A stretch of 64,000 nucleotides of DNA. Source: Favolaschia claudopus (lineage: Eukaryota; Basidiomycota; Agaricomycetes; Agaricales; Mycenaceae). The translations under genes were made by a program, and so were the position numbers. The notes beneath the pieces are model-generated. The model searched no databases, was not told where the DNA came from, and worked only from the letters and a program-made list of their open reading frames with translations. This document shows positions 35,446-45,839 of the stretch, one piece after another. Location: NCBI GenBank assembly GCA_037176885.1, contig JAWWNJ010000001.1, positions 558,001-622,000 on the forward strand, read 5' to 3'. The first letter of the stretch is position 1. Each line of letters opens with the position of its first letter.

Positions 35446-36089
35446 GCGTCCATGTCGACCAGTCGATCGAGAGCTACTGGTTGTATCGTCCCGCATAAAT
35501 GGGCCCATTCCTGGATATGTTACGTTAAAACTTGCTACTTCTCGACTCTGGCCAGTCTACTCAAATTTCCGCTTCTGAGTACTCTAACCTAGACCCGATT
35601 TTTAGAATACGGAAGAAAACTGTGCTTGTGACTTCGCTTCAATGATTGTGAAGATTTAGGCACGCCACACCCGACTACATAGATGATAGTATAGGCGTGG
35701 GCGCATTCAGCGCATATCTGTACCCGGCGCCGCTACGGTTAGCAGATTGGGGATGGGAGGCAGAATATGTTTTCGCTCAAAGTACGTATGCCGTGAATCT
35801 GAGTGATTCCTCCGTTAATTCACTAGTAAAAGCTATGCCTTGTAGTCACTAGTGTTCTCTGCATTCGCCTTCCAGTCAGCGAAGAGAACGATGACTGCGC
35901 TGTCGTGGCTCCATCTGAAAAAGTCGAATTCGAATCGAGCCCAACTGAGAGTCCCAACCGAGGAGTGACTCATCCATCGTTGGATGGAGACAAGCTCAAG
36001 ACCTCACTGCACTTCGGAAACCTATCATTCACAAGCCCTGTGATAGCTTTCCACCTCCTCCCGAGTCTACCTCCAAGACAAGTATTTCG
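35446..36089. other. Intergenic; no supported gene
   Basis: Short frames only, without recognisable domains or repeats. Confidence 0.35.
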
Positions 36090-36545
36090 AGTAAATCTAC
36101 GCTGGGGGGAGGTCGACGGGGGAAGGTGGGTGCACTCTCGACCCCTAGCGCATCGGCAACGACGCCCACGTCATACCCACGCGGACTCGTATGCCTTGCC
36201 ATCATATTGGCACGGACGTGGATGGTCCTGGCATGGACATGGACCATCCACTCCGTCGCCACGACCTCGCGGATGCCATGGTCCCCGAAGAGCAGAATCA
36301 TTTTGTTCTGGTTCTTCGGAGTCTGTGGAGGCCAAGGTGGAGTCGAGGGCCAGCTTGGGGTGATCTTCGCAGAGCTTCGAGATATTTACCGGCGCAATGC
36401 GATGTTTTTCCACCAGATGCGAAGGAATCCGTCGATGCTCGAAGCATTGGCTCTGCGTCTTGTTGACGATCAAGCAGATGGAGCTGGGGAGACGGTGGAG
36501 AGTTGGGAGCTAGAAGGCACGGAACATTTGGAGTCGGTGCCATCA
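36090..36545 (-). pseudogene. Decayed isochorismatase-family gene
   Basis: In broken minus-strand frames the order of motifs of the intact gene at 32,214-32,983 can be followed. An N-terminal APT...LSTVSPAPS segment is followed by CLIVNKTQ in place of LVIIDAQN, then RIAPVNISKL in place of NIAYSRPNILKL. Further on, GIREVV...WMVHV and SPRGYDVGVVADALG match GVRKVV...YMAHV and SQRGYDTFVVADAVG. The catalytic Asp and Cys are not retained and the frames shift, so this is a dead duplicate about 3.9 kb from the live gene. Confidence 0.6.
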
Positions 36546-37699
36546 TGCCCAAGTGCGTCTCAGCACGGACGTGAATATCCTTCGCTGACAGGTTTCCTCC
36601 TTCAAGTGTCGGGGTGCCAAGCCTACGAAACTGGTGTAATAATGGGGGATTACGAGGCACACTCTCTGGGACTGGTTCACCGCCGGAGTGACTGCGCTGG
36701 TGGTTTGCCACGACAATGCCAGTCGGAGTCCACGTAACAGCCGGAGGAAGAGAAGATTGGAGTCGGGAGACATCATTTCACCGCCCTGTAGTACGCCGAC
36801 GAATAAATCTGCGGCGTTGTTTTCACTATTCGCCGATTCGAGGGCTCGCATGTTCGATGGAAAATACCCAAATAACTGAGCGCGGCACTTTCGGCGAAGC
36901 AGTTGCTTTTGGCAAGTAAAGTCACTCAAAGTGGTTTTCATTGTGGGGATGCAGTGATGAAAATATCCAGGTAACGATTGCCTTTCTTCAAAAAAATCCG
37001 AGCCGACATTCATCCCCACCGTTGGGCTAGGTTTAGGGATATTTTTTCCCTCTTCCTTTGGATGTCGAGTATTTGCCTGCTCCACCCGATGTGGTCCCGG
37101 ATTAATTATAGAAACGAAAGACACCTTCTACACATCTTCCTGCAGTCATCTGCAACTCGAAAACCCAGCAAGGATTTCGGTCAGACAAGGAGCGTCGTTT
37201 CCGACTTTTCTGAAGTCATCCTTCTTGACACTCCGCGGTGATTCCACTCAATCTCGGCGTCGTTAACGAAACTATTCAGCATACCTTCTCTTGGAGCTCC
37301 ACAAAGATAGCGCGAACGGCAACGTCGGCAAAACATAATTAGGCCTCGCAAGCTTTTTTTTTCTTCACATTCCAACACGGTATCCACTCTGGACCGACTT
37401 TTTTGCAACATCTGACGACCAAGCCGGCTTGAGCTACTGCGCCTCTCCTCCCGTTTCGCGGAAAATAATCGGGCGTCATGTATGTTTACGGTACTTGACG
37501 ATAATCAAAGCCCGACTACGCGCTGAGTTACCCAGGAAGCTGTGAATAAATTCCTCTGAATTGTTTCCGAGGAAAAGGCGTCCACCAGACCTTTGCAGAC
37601 CCGACAATATCCCTCTATGGGTTGATTCGCGAACGTCGTCGGTATTTGTGCTCCACCAAAGTGTTGCCTCACGAGGTCTGTAATATTCGAATCCGACAG
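36546..37699. other. Intergenic; no supported gene
   Basis: Only the stretch 36,550-36,615 is notable: it matches 5,455-5,520 (GAATATCCTT, TGACAxGTTTCCTCC in the same order). The rest has short frames without domains and leads into the promoter of the cellobiohydrolase. Confidence 0.4.
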
Positions 37700-37706
37700 T
37701 ATAAAG
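37700..37706 (+). promoter_or_regulatory. TATA box of the GH7 gene
   Basis: TATAAAG lies 88 bp upstream of the ATG at 37,788, a usual distance for a strongly expressed fungal cellulase gene. Confidence 0.45.
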
Positions 37707-37787
37707 AGGAAGAACAAAGTCATCCATCCTCAGTACTCAAGCTCCTTCAACCAAGCGGTACAACCTTCACCGGCACTCATATTCGAC

Positions 37788-40166
37788 ATGTCTGGTTTCC
37801 TCGTCCTCGCTGCTCTTCTCCCTTACGCTCTCGGTCAATTGGCTGGTACAAACACGGCAGAAACCCACCCGACTTTGACCTGGTCAAAATGTACTGGAAC
37901 TGGCGGTATGTTTCCTAGCTCTCTATTGGTGAAATTCGATCTTCTGATCGACGACTCTCAGGAACTTCTTGCACATCCCAGTCCGCCTCGATCGTCATTG
38001 ACGCCAACTGGCGTTGGTTGCACCAAGGCGCGACCGGCTTCACCAACTGCTACACCGGTTCGTTCGAACCTCACTTCGACTTGCTCCAATTTCGCTGAAT
38101 TCTTATTGTTTGATACAGGAAACACCTGGGACGCCTCTATCTGCCCTGACGGCGAGACCTGCGCCGCCAACTGCGCTCTCGATGGCGAGTACCACTCTCG
38201 GATGCCCTTCTCCGTTCACGTCTGACATAACATCTTCTTGACAGGTGCCGACTACTCTGGTTCAATTCTCCCCTTCGATCGAGTCCGCTATCTCCGGCTA
38301 ATGGCATCTAGGCACATACGGAATTACCACGAGCGGAAACGCACTCACGATGAAGTTCGTCACCAGTATGTCTTTTCAATTCGACTAACTGTTCATCTTG
38401 CTCACACCCCGAATAGGCAGCCAGCAAAAGAACATCGGTAGCCGTGTCTACTTGATGAGCGGTGACTCCGCCTACCAGACCTTCGACTTCGCGAACCAAG
38501 AATTCGTACGCTTTCCATTGTTCAAATGATAATCTAACCAACTTATTCAACATCTTTCTCCCTACCCAGACGTGAGTCTAAGGAAAATTCGAAAATTGAA
38601 CCGTATTAATTGATTGTGCTTTGAAGCTTCGACGTCGACGTCTCGCAGGTGTGTCTCTCAATCTGTTATCAATTGATATAACGCTGACTCGTCGTTTAGC
38701 TCCCCTGCGGTCTCAACGGAGCCCTCTACTTCTCTCAAATGGACGCCGATGGTGGTGTCGCCAAGTCTAACGGCGCCAACAAGGCCGGACCCAAGTACGG
38801 AACCGGTTACTGTGACGCCCAGTGCCCCCGCGACATCAAGTTCATCAACGGTGTCGCCAACGTCGCCGGCTGGGCTCCCAGCCCCAACGATAGTGCGTTG
38901 TTTTTCTTCTTGGTTGATACGCGGAGATTGATTCGCGCTCTACCTGATATCTAGCCAACGCCGGCACTGTGAGTTCTTCTCTCTTTCGTTTCCCGAGCTT
39001 CAACTCATATGTTATATTAGGGATCCATGGGTGACAACATTTACGTGGGCACATTTAATAATATTCTAACTCATTTCTAGGATCCTGCTGCCCTGAGATG
39101 GACGTCTGGGAAGCCAACAGCATCTCTTCTGCTTTCACCCCGCACCCTTGCAGTATGTCTCTAGCGCTCATTCCAGCCTCAATTGTTTGCTTAGCATTCG
39201 TATAGGCACTCTCGGACAGAGCACTTGCACTGGAAGCAGCTGCTCCGCCCCCAACTCGTGAGTTTGATCCTCCTTGCTGTTCGAAGCTTCCACCGGGTAC
39301 ATGATATCCTACAGAACTGCAGGCACTTGTGACCAGGCAGGCTGCGACTTCAACTCTTACCGCATGGGCGACACCTCGTTCTACGGTCCCGGCATGACGG
39401 TCGACACCACCAAGCCCATCACCGGTAAGAACTTGATCCACTTCGACGTTCCTCGTACTCACTCATTCTCTTGTCTCTCCCCTCAGTCGTCACTCAGTGG
39501 GTTGGTTCCCCGATCACCGAGATCAAGCGTTTCTACGTTCAGAACGGCGTCACGATTGCCAACTCCCAGAGCACCGTCTCCGGCGTCACTGGAAACTCCA
39601 TCAGTGAGGACTTCTGCTCTGCTCGTGAGTGATATGTTTGTCCCTCATCTCATACCTTCTGAAACTAACTGTATCTTCAGAAAAGACCGCTTTCGGCGTT
39701 AGTCCCCAAACCAAACCCAATCAACATTGTTTCTGATCTTGAGAATATTTTCATAGGACACCAACACTTTCCAACAGAAGGGTGGATTGTCCGGTATGTC
39801 GCAGGCTGCTAGCGCTGGAATGGTTCTCGTCATGTCCATCTGGGTATGCTCTCTTTGCCACATGAATGCCAGCCTAACATTTATATCTTTCCACCTCTCC
39901 AGGACGACCATGCCGCGAACATGCTCTGGCTCGACGCTCCCTACCCCCCGACCAAGGACGCCTCTTCCCCCGGTGTTAGGTGAGTCTTCCCTTCTATTCT
40001 ATTGATGCATCCACTAAGTATATTGCGCACCAGCCGCGGCACCTGCTCCCCGAGTTCCGGCGCCCCCACCGACGTTGAGAACAGCAGCCCCAACGCCCAG
40101 GTCATCTACTCAAACATCAAGTTCGGACCCATCGGTTCGACGTTCAACCAGGGCAGCGCGCAGTAA
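37788..40166 (+). CDS. GH7 cellobiohydrolase, catalytic domain only
   Basis: Nineteen exons give 454 residues in frame. They begin or end at 37,788-37,905; 37,962-38,057; 38,119-38,184; 38,245-38,259; 38,312-38,365; 38,417-38,505; 38,570-38,571; 38,627-38,648; 38,700-38,892; 38,955-38,968; 39,021-39,030; 39,081-39,152; 39,206-39,257; 39,315-39,424; 39,487-39,624; 39,681-39,697; 39,757-39,843; 39,903-39,979; 40,034-40,166. A signal peptide ends at ALG before [16 protein letters not shown]. Family landmarks are [34 protein letters not shown] and the active site EMDVWEANS (nucleophile Glu, Asp, acid/base Glu). The protein stops at [17 protein letters not shown], the end of the catalytic domain, with no linker or CBM1. 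It hydrolyses crystalline cellulose from reducing ends outside the cell. The intron at 38,185-38,244 begins GCGAGT, a GC-AG intron. Confidence 0.9.
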
Positions 40167-40600
40167 GAGCTTTATCCTTAGCGCCTCTCGGTAACGCAAA
40201 AATTTGAACCATTTCTGTACACATTTCTCTTCCTTCGCAAAATGTAATAATTTGTATATGTTGCAACAAAGCTCCTGCTATGCAGAGTTTTTCGCTATCC
40301 CGGATTGTGTCAGTTGTCTTTTGCAACCTCCCGATCCACTTGAGTTCACGCACTCTCCAATTGTATTCGCGCGATCGTACTTGGACACAAAGCAGTTTTC
40401 AGTCCTTGGATTCCTTCAATTCGGACGTCGGCGCACTTAATTGTTTAACTAAGTTCAACTACAATGACATAGCTATAAGCGGCGGCTTCTTCGTGATTTC
40501 TAGCGCCTTCGCAAACACTCAATCCTCGTAGGAGGGGAGTACGGCCCATCAGTCTGTCAATAGGAAACTATCGGGAATCCGAATTAGCAAGCAAACTACG
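40167..40600. other. Intergenic between GH7 and F-box paralogue 2; no gene seen
   Basis: This is AT-richer 3' flanking sequence of two convergent genes. I searched for a cellulose-binding exon (CBM1 pattern with QCGGxG) and found none. Confidence 0.45.
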
Positions 40601-42130
40601 CTATAGAGTATACAAACCCGCGTCGAATTGATTCAGCCCTGTAACTCTGTTAATTACGAAACAAACCAAAAAACAAGCATACTGGCTTACCAAAACTTGC
40701 ACATAATTCAAGCTTTGGATGCGAATGTCGAGTCCCTCGTCTATCATGCAGCGGAGCTTGGCTTGTATCGCAGCACTCGGTTCGTCATCTGTTTCCCCTC
40801 TTTCCCGGATGAAGCGAAAAGATTCAAGCCTTGTCACATCCTGTGGATTACACCATCTGGCGGAAAGCAGGTCAACCACTTCCGCATACGGTATGGTAGT
40901 CTCGCAGTAGAGAAGATGTAGCGACCGAAGAGTCGGCAAAAAGGTCAGATCAGAGGTGAATCGACCCAAAAATTGTTCAAGGTGCGATGTACTCCAGTCA
41001 ATGTTATAAATGGTGAGTCTGCCAACGTTTCCCATTGCCTCCAAAGCGGACGTTGCGATTCTGTAATCACAATACAAGGATAGAGAATCCAGGGTACACT
41101 GCGAGCGTTGCAGAAAATCACTGAGAGCCACGACGTCGTCTTCCCTGGAGTATTCCGACATGACTTCAAGCGACCGCAGACCGGGGAGCGTAAGATAGGG
41201 AAGGTAACTCCCAGTCCACTCGAAGTCGTTTGGAAGCCGAAGCTCACGCACACGGTTTAGAGTGACTGGTATTGGCCGAATTTCACCGAGCGGGCCCCGG
41301 AGGTCAAGGGAGAGGTCCTCGAGGTTTGGACTCTGATGCAGAGCCTCAATGCCCTCGGCGATGGTCTGGCCCAACAGGGTGAGATGCGTGAGCTGAGCAA
41401 ACGGGATAGAGATCCATCGCAGCGGCAGGTACTTGATCACCACTTTGCGAAGATCTGGTGCGTCAGAGAATGTTGTGACTAGACTCATGTCTGACTCGTC
41501 AAATTCCGCGCCGGCCCTCAACCAAACCGTCAATTGGCGAAGGAGAGGTAAACGGCCACGAATCGTGTCAACGGGACGTGATGTAGGCGTGGGCAGGCAG
41601 CATTCCAGAGCGCGCAATTGCGAAGAGTATGGAGCAACTGTAGAGTAAAGGAGGGCTGATTGGCTGGAGTCGCGTGCAAGATCCAAATACAAAGGCTGGT
41701 TACCGGCACGGGCAAGCCAGTATTCTAGGAGGTTCCGCCAGTCGGGAGCGATTGGCCCGTTGTAGGAAGCTCGGACACCACACCAGAGTGAAGACATATT
41801 GATCGCGATGGATCGCCAAGCCCTGCAAACTTGGGACAAAAAGAGAGGACCGGCACTTCTAGCGTTATGTAAAGGGACCACTGGAACAAGCCACTGTCCA
41901 AAGAGCTCGTCAACGTGCTGTGCAAAGATTTCCGCTGTGATTTCGACGGGAAGTGTCAATATCGGGTACACGATGGAGCCCAGAGCATCTGTGATCATTT
42001 TCCGCTCCGCCCTCACTCGTGCAAGCTGGGCATGGAGTTCCTCAATTTCGGCGTCAATGTCGCATAGACGCTCTCTCAGCGCAGAGTTAGAAAGGTAAGG
42101 GATAGAATATGGGTCGTGCGCTGGCAGCAT
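40601..42130 (-). CDS. F-box protein, paralogue 2
   Basis: The frame opens at 42,142, with MLPAHDPYS at 42,130 as the likely start. The order is the same as in the other paralogues: coiled-coil-like LCDIDAEIEELHAQLARVRAERK, F-box-like ILTLPVEITAEIF, VCRAWRSIAINMSSLW, then leucine-rich segments (LRQLTVWL, LTHLTLLG, LEDLSLDL, LRSLHLLY). The end DEGLDIRIQSL matches paralogue 1. A terminal intron starting GTAAGCC near 40,680 probably removes the odd hydrophobic tail. It probably acts as a substrate adaptor of an SCF complex, by family. Confidence 0.82.
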   Translation of the reverse strand: MLPAHDPYSIPYLSNSALRERLCDIDAEIEELHAQLARVRAERKMITDALGSIVYPILTLPVEITAEIFAQHVDELFGQWLVPVVPLHNARSAGPLFLSQVCRAWRSIAINMSSLWCGVRASYNGPIAPDWRNLLEYWLARAGNQPLYLDLARDSSQSALLYSTVAPYSSQLRALECCLPTPTSRPVDTIRGRLPLLRQLTVWLRAGAEFDESDMSLVTTFSDAPDLRKVVIKYLPLRWISIPFAQLTHLTLLGQTIAEGIEALHQSPNLEDLSLDLRGPLGEIRPIPVTLNRVRELRLPNDFEWTGSYLPYLTLPGLRSLEVMSEYSREDDVVALSDFLQRSQCTLDSLSLYCDYRIATSALEAMGNVGRLTIYNIDWSTSHLEQFLGRFTSDLTFLPTLRSLHLLYCETTIPYAEVVDLLSARWCNPQDVTRLESFRFIRERGETDDEPSAAIQAKLRCMIDEGLDIRIQSLNYVQVLVSQYACFLVCFVINRVTGLNQFDAGLYTL

Positions 42131-42181
42131 GACAAGTGGCAAGAGCGAAGAGAAGGTGGTGAGTCGCCGGTGACAAAGTGT

Positions 42182-42222
42182 GACTGACCAAATTTGGGCA
42201 TTCTCCTTCTAAAACGGGATGG
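42182..42222 (-). promoter_or_regulatory. Shared upstream box of F-box paralogue 2
   Basis: The plus strand reads GACCAAATTTGGGCATTCTC then CTTCTAAAACGGGA. It lies about 52-92 bp upstream of the ATG at 42,130. Confidence 0.5.
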
Positions 42223-42455
42223 TGAAAGCCAGTCCCCGAGGTCGATGTCTGAAATACCAAATGCAATTTCGAGAGAGAATCCCTGATGCATGATAGGGAC
42301 CCGATCTGTAACTTGTATGAATTGTGCGCCGACTCGGAGCCCTTCCCGCTCTTTTTTCTTCTACTACCCCAGCCCTCAATACTAGATAGTAATATGTCCC
42401 AATTAACTGGTAGCGACGGTCTCAATACAAGTAGCCTGCAATACAAATATCATTA

Positions 42456-44066
42456 CTACGATTGACGCCGTATTTCTTGCATTTCAAGTTGGCGGTCAAT
42501 TATTATGGACATACTTACGCTCGAGTCAACATCGAGACTTGTCTGAGGTAATACTTCGACTTGATAAGCAGCAGAATGAAAACAAAAATTGTAAACACAT
42601 ACCGAAGATTCGAATGTATGCTTAGTCGCGGTCTCGATCCGAATATCAACTCCGTCGTCCATCAGTGCCCGAAACTTGGCTACAACGGACGCGTCTGGAA
42701 TATGATCCACACAACCGGCTTTTCGGATGAGATGAAAAGTTTTCAGTCTGAGCTCGGTTCCTCGGTTGTACCACCTGGCAGAAAGCATATCGGCTATTTC
42801 AGCGAACGGTATGCCCGTCTCGCAATCGGGGAGATACAGAGTCTCGAGATTTGGCAAAAATGTGGGGTTCGTCGCAATACGGACAAAGAGCTTCGACAGA
42901 GCACTTTGAAACCAATTGGCATGCAAGGTAACTGTCCTGGCCATATCGGTCATAGCCAAGGTGGACAGTGCCATGTCTTCGTAACGACCACCGCAGACCA
43001 CAGACTCCACAACGCAATGGGACAGTCTGAAGAGGGCAAGCACCGCTGCTACATCGTCGTCCTGTGCGGGGGATGATGACCTGATGTCGAATGTCGTGAG
43101 CCGGGGAAGCGTAAGGTAGTGAAGGAATTTCGAAAATCGCTGGAATGCGTTTGGAAGCGAAAGCTTGCGAACATGATGGAGAATGACTGGCGTTGGTGGA
43201 GCCTCGCCAGGACGTTGACGGAGGTCAAGGGAGAGTTCTACAAGGTTCGGAGTCTGATGCAGAACGTCGATAGCGCACGCAATACTCTGGCCGAATAGAG
43301 TAAGATTTGTGAGCTGAGCCCAGGGAAGGGAGATGGAATCTGGTGGCAAGTGCCAGAGCTGAACTTTTCGTAATTCGGGAGCTTCGGAGAATGCTGTGAC
43401 AGCATCGCCGGGGGCGTCGATATCCTGGCGCCGAACGTCCAACTCGCGCAGGAGCGGAATGCGACCTCGGATGGTGTCGATTGGAAACAAGATAGGTGTA
43501 TTTAGATGGCATCCCAATACACGCCATCTTGGGGAATAGGAAGCGATTGAGGGAAACAGCAGTCGAGTTTGAACGTCGCGGTGTTGCGAACCGACGAAAT
43601 CTAGATACAGCATATGACTGCCGGTGCGCGAAAGCCAGCAGTCAAGGAGTTTCCGCCAGTCAGGCCCGGGTGGGTTCTTTTGTAAGGATGTTGCCCGTAT
43701 GCGATTCCACAGGGAAGGCATCTGGACTGCAATGGAGCGCCATGCTCTGCAGACGTGGGACAGGCAAAGTGGGCCCGCGTGGCGTGCCCTCTCTAGATTG
43801 AAAACAGGAATCTGCAGCTTGCCCCCGTCGTCAAGGAGGTCATCAAAGTAATGCGCAAAGATTTCGGTTGTGATGTCGACGGGAAGGGAGAGAATAGGGT
43901 ATACGATAGTGTCCAAGGCAGTCGCAATCGATTTTCGTTCGGCTTCGAGGCGCTCGATTTGCGCATATAGATCGTTGATTTGGAAGGAAACTTCCATGAG
44001 CCGGTTTCTGAGTGACGAGTTAGAAGGAATGGCGGCCGGATCCGCGTCTTGAGTGGCTGGGTCCAT
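42456..44066 (-). CDS. F-box protein, paralogue 3
   Basis: The likely start is MDPATQDADPA at 44,066; the open frame extends to 44,120. It shows a coiled-coil-like region (QINDLYAQIERLEAERK), ILSLPVDITTEIF, VCRAWRSIAVQMPSLW and leucine-rich segments (LRELDVRR, LTNLTLFG, LVELSLDL, LETLYLPD). A terminal intron (GTATGTGTTT to TATCAAG, about 42,555-42,600) is likely. Spliced, the frame would stop soon afterwards rather than run to 42,456. The upstream region (44,170-44,215) carries a diverged version of the shared box. Confidence 0.82.
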   Translation of the reverse strand: MDPATQDADPAAIPSNSSLRNRLMEVSFQINDLYAQIERLEAERKSIATALDTIVYPILSLPVDITTEIFAHYFDDLLDDGGKLQIPVFNLERARHAGPLCLSHVCRAWRSIAVQMPSLWNRIRATSLQKNPPGPDWRKLLDCWLSRTGSHMLYLDFVGSQHRDVQTRLLFPSIASYSPRWRVLGCHLNTPILFPIDTIRGRIPLLRELDVRRQDIDAPGDAVTAFSEAPELRKVQLWHLPPDSISLPWAQLTNLTLFGQSIACAIDVLHQTPNLVELSLDLRQRPGEAPPTPVILHHVRKLSLPNAFQRFSKFLHYLTLPRLTTFDIRSSSPAQDDDVAAVLALFRLSHCVVESVVCGGRYEDMALSTLAMTDMARTVTLHANWFQSALSKLFVRIATNPTFLPNLETLYLPDCETGIPFAEIADMLSARWYNRGTELRLKTFHLIRKAGCVDHIPDASVVAKFRALMDDGVDIRIETATKHTFESSVCVYNFCFHSAAYQVEVLPQTSLDVDSSVSMSIIIDRQLEMQEIRRQS

Positions 44067-44120
44067 AGCAAAGCGAGGGGAGAACGAGAACAGACTTGGA
44101 ACAGACAAGTTAAAAGGCAA

Positions 44121-45098
44121 ACCGCATGTAAGCTGAGCTGGCCTGACTCACCAAGACTCAGAGCGCTGAGATGCGTGACGACTGCCCAATATGGGAGAGA
44201 AATTGCCAAATCCGGATGTCTTCCTCGAACTCTACCCTCCGGTCATCTATATCATATATTTCATGCCTAACCCAAAACCCAAAACCTAGGCAGCTACAGA
44301 TGATTCAAGGTACAGAGCATCCATTAACACAACAACAAACGCTATGCATCATCGCATTTTCTATATGTGTTCGAGGCAGCTGTCGTATTAGTACTACGAA
44401 TGATGCCGGTTTGGCGGAGAATCCAGACGCTCATATCCCACAATCCTTTACAGCGGGTGTAGTAACGGGTGCTCCGTCACAGACGCGTAGAATATCGCTC
44501 GTAGAATGGAGATCGAGAGTCACAGATTTCCTGACGGCGGGGCCACCCAAAAAGATGTATCAATGGAGATGCAAGCAGCACTCCATCCTTAACGCGGCTA
44601 TGGGATGAGAAGGGTGGGGGCATTGCCAGAGCTACGAACTGTCGTCAACAGTGGCGAGGCTGCTCGGGGAAGAGAATAGTCGGCCTCATTCGCTCAAACC
44701 GATAGCACAAACGTCCCACCACCTTTGCAGAAAAACGCAAGACGGATCACGGCAACAGAATGGTATGCATTTTGCAGAGAGTGGGAACCGTATGAGCTGA
44801 CTTCGGTCATGTCGATACCGCCAATGAAGCGTCTGGATAAGAATAAGACATTACGCGCTGCACGGCGCAAGCGTAACGATCGCATACATGGCGTCTTCCG
44901 AAAGCTCGGATCGAGTTCTGCGGTCGAATCGCGACAGCCCACTCCGTCGCGAAAGAAGACGCGATAGCAGCACCGGCTATCGCAGTGCGGCCAAAGCGCT
45001 CGTCCCCCTCAGCGCCGTTGGCGACCTTGCCGGTTCTGCGCCGACTCTGGCATGCAGACGACCGACGACGGGGTGGCATCCGTCAATTGGTGCTGCTC
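44121..45098. other. No supported gene
   Basis: Short basic frames (for example 44,725-44,967 +) lack domains. The left end is the 5' flank of F-box paralogue 3. Confidence 0.35.
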
Positions 45099-45839
45099 CT
45101 AATATGCTTGATTCCTTCCTCCATTCGCAGACCTAACAAAGGCGCGACTGCGCTCCCTCCAGCCCCTAAACGACGCTGCATATCTTTCGAAGCATTTTTG
45201 GAGATTTGAAGGTGCGGAAGAGTGGTCACGAAGGACAAAGAAAACAAAAAAAGTACCGGTCCCGTTGACCGTGGTACTGGTTGCGGAAAGGGGTATAGGG
45301 AAGCGGAAGGATGGTGTGAAGTAGGATGGAGTTGCTGCGGGACCTGCGTGGGAGGTGGGTATAGATTCCCTAGCATCCACCGCCATGGTAAGTAGCAAAA
45401 TGGCGTCACAGCGCGCACACAATCCCATCGTTGCCGCCTCTACATCGACAATGATCCATCCCAGCGCGCCTCGGGGTGGGAAGAAGGCTGTGCGCAGCAC
45501 CTCCTCCTCAACAAAGCTCCAGCTCCGGAAGAACGAATAGCTCACGAAGAAATCTGGAGCATGGAGGAGCGTAGGTGCTCCGAGTAGATGCATGTGGGCG
45601 GTGGATTTCGAGCAACGTGACTCATGCAGGAGACCGACGAGGTGTCGCGCGTGCCCCAACGCCAGCACCGGTGACGTACTATACGACGAGCACCGGAGGA
45701 CATGGACGTAGGTAGGAACGAGACGAAGATGATGGGGTCCTGACTGGATGCGAGCTCGACAGTGAGACTGCTCGGTCGGGTCTGATCTGGATTTGATTCT
45801 GAGAGAGAACGAGGGCGGGAGGCGGTACGGGGATGTCAT
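45099..45839 (-). other. Open frame of 246 codons, unrecognised
   Basis: This is the longest frame between the third and fourth F-box genes. It begins MTSPYRLPPSFSLRIKS and has a hydrophobic-rich middle (FFRSWSFVEEEVLRTAFFPP). I see no known domain and no signal peptide, and the composition is irregular. It may be a chance frame in GC-rich DNA. Confidence 0.2.

Noticed and set aside
40155..40600. Possible donor (CAGTAAGA) at the GH7 stop leading to a CBM1 exon
   Set aside because: No linker or CBM1 pattern (QCGGxG with spaced Cys) follows in any frame before the next gene.
45099..45839. 246-codon minus frame as a real gene
   Set aside because: No recognisable domain or homologous repeat; kept only as an unrecognised frame with low confidence.
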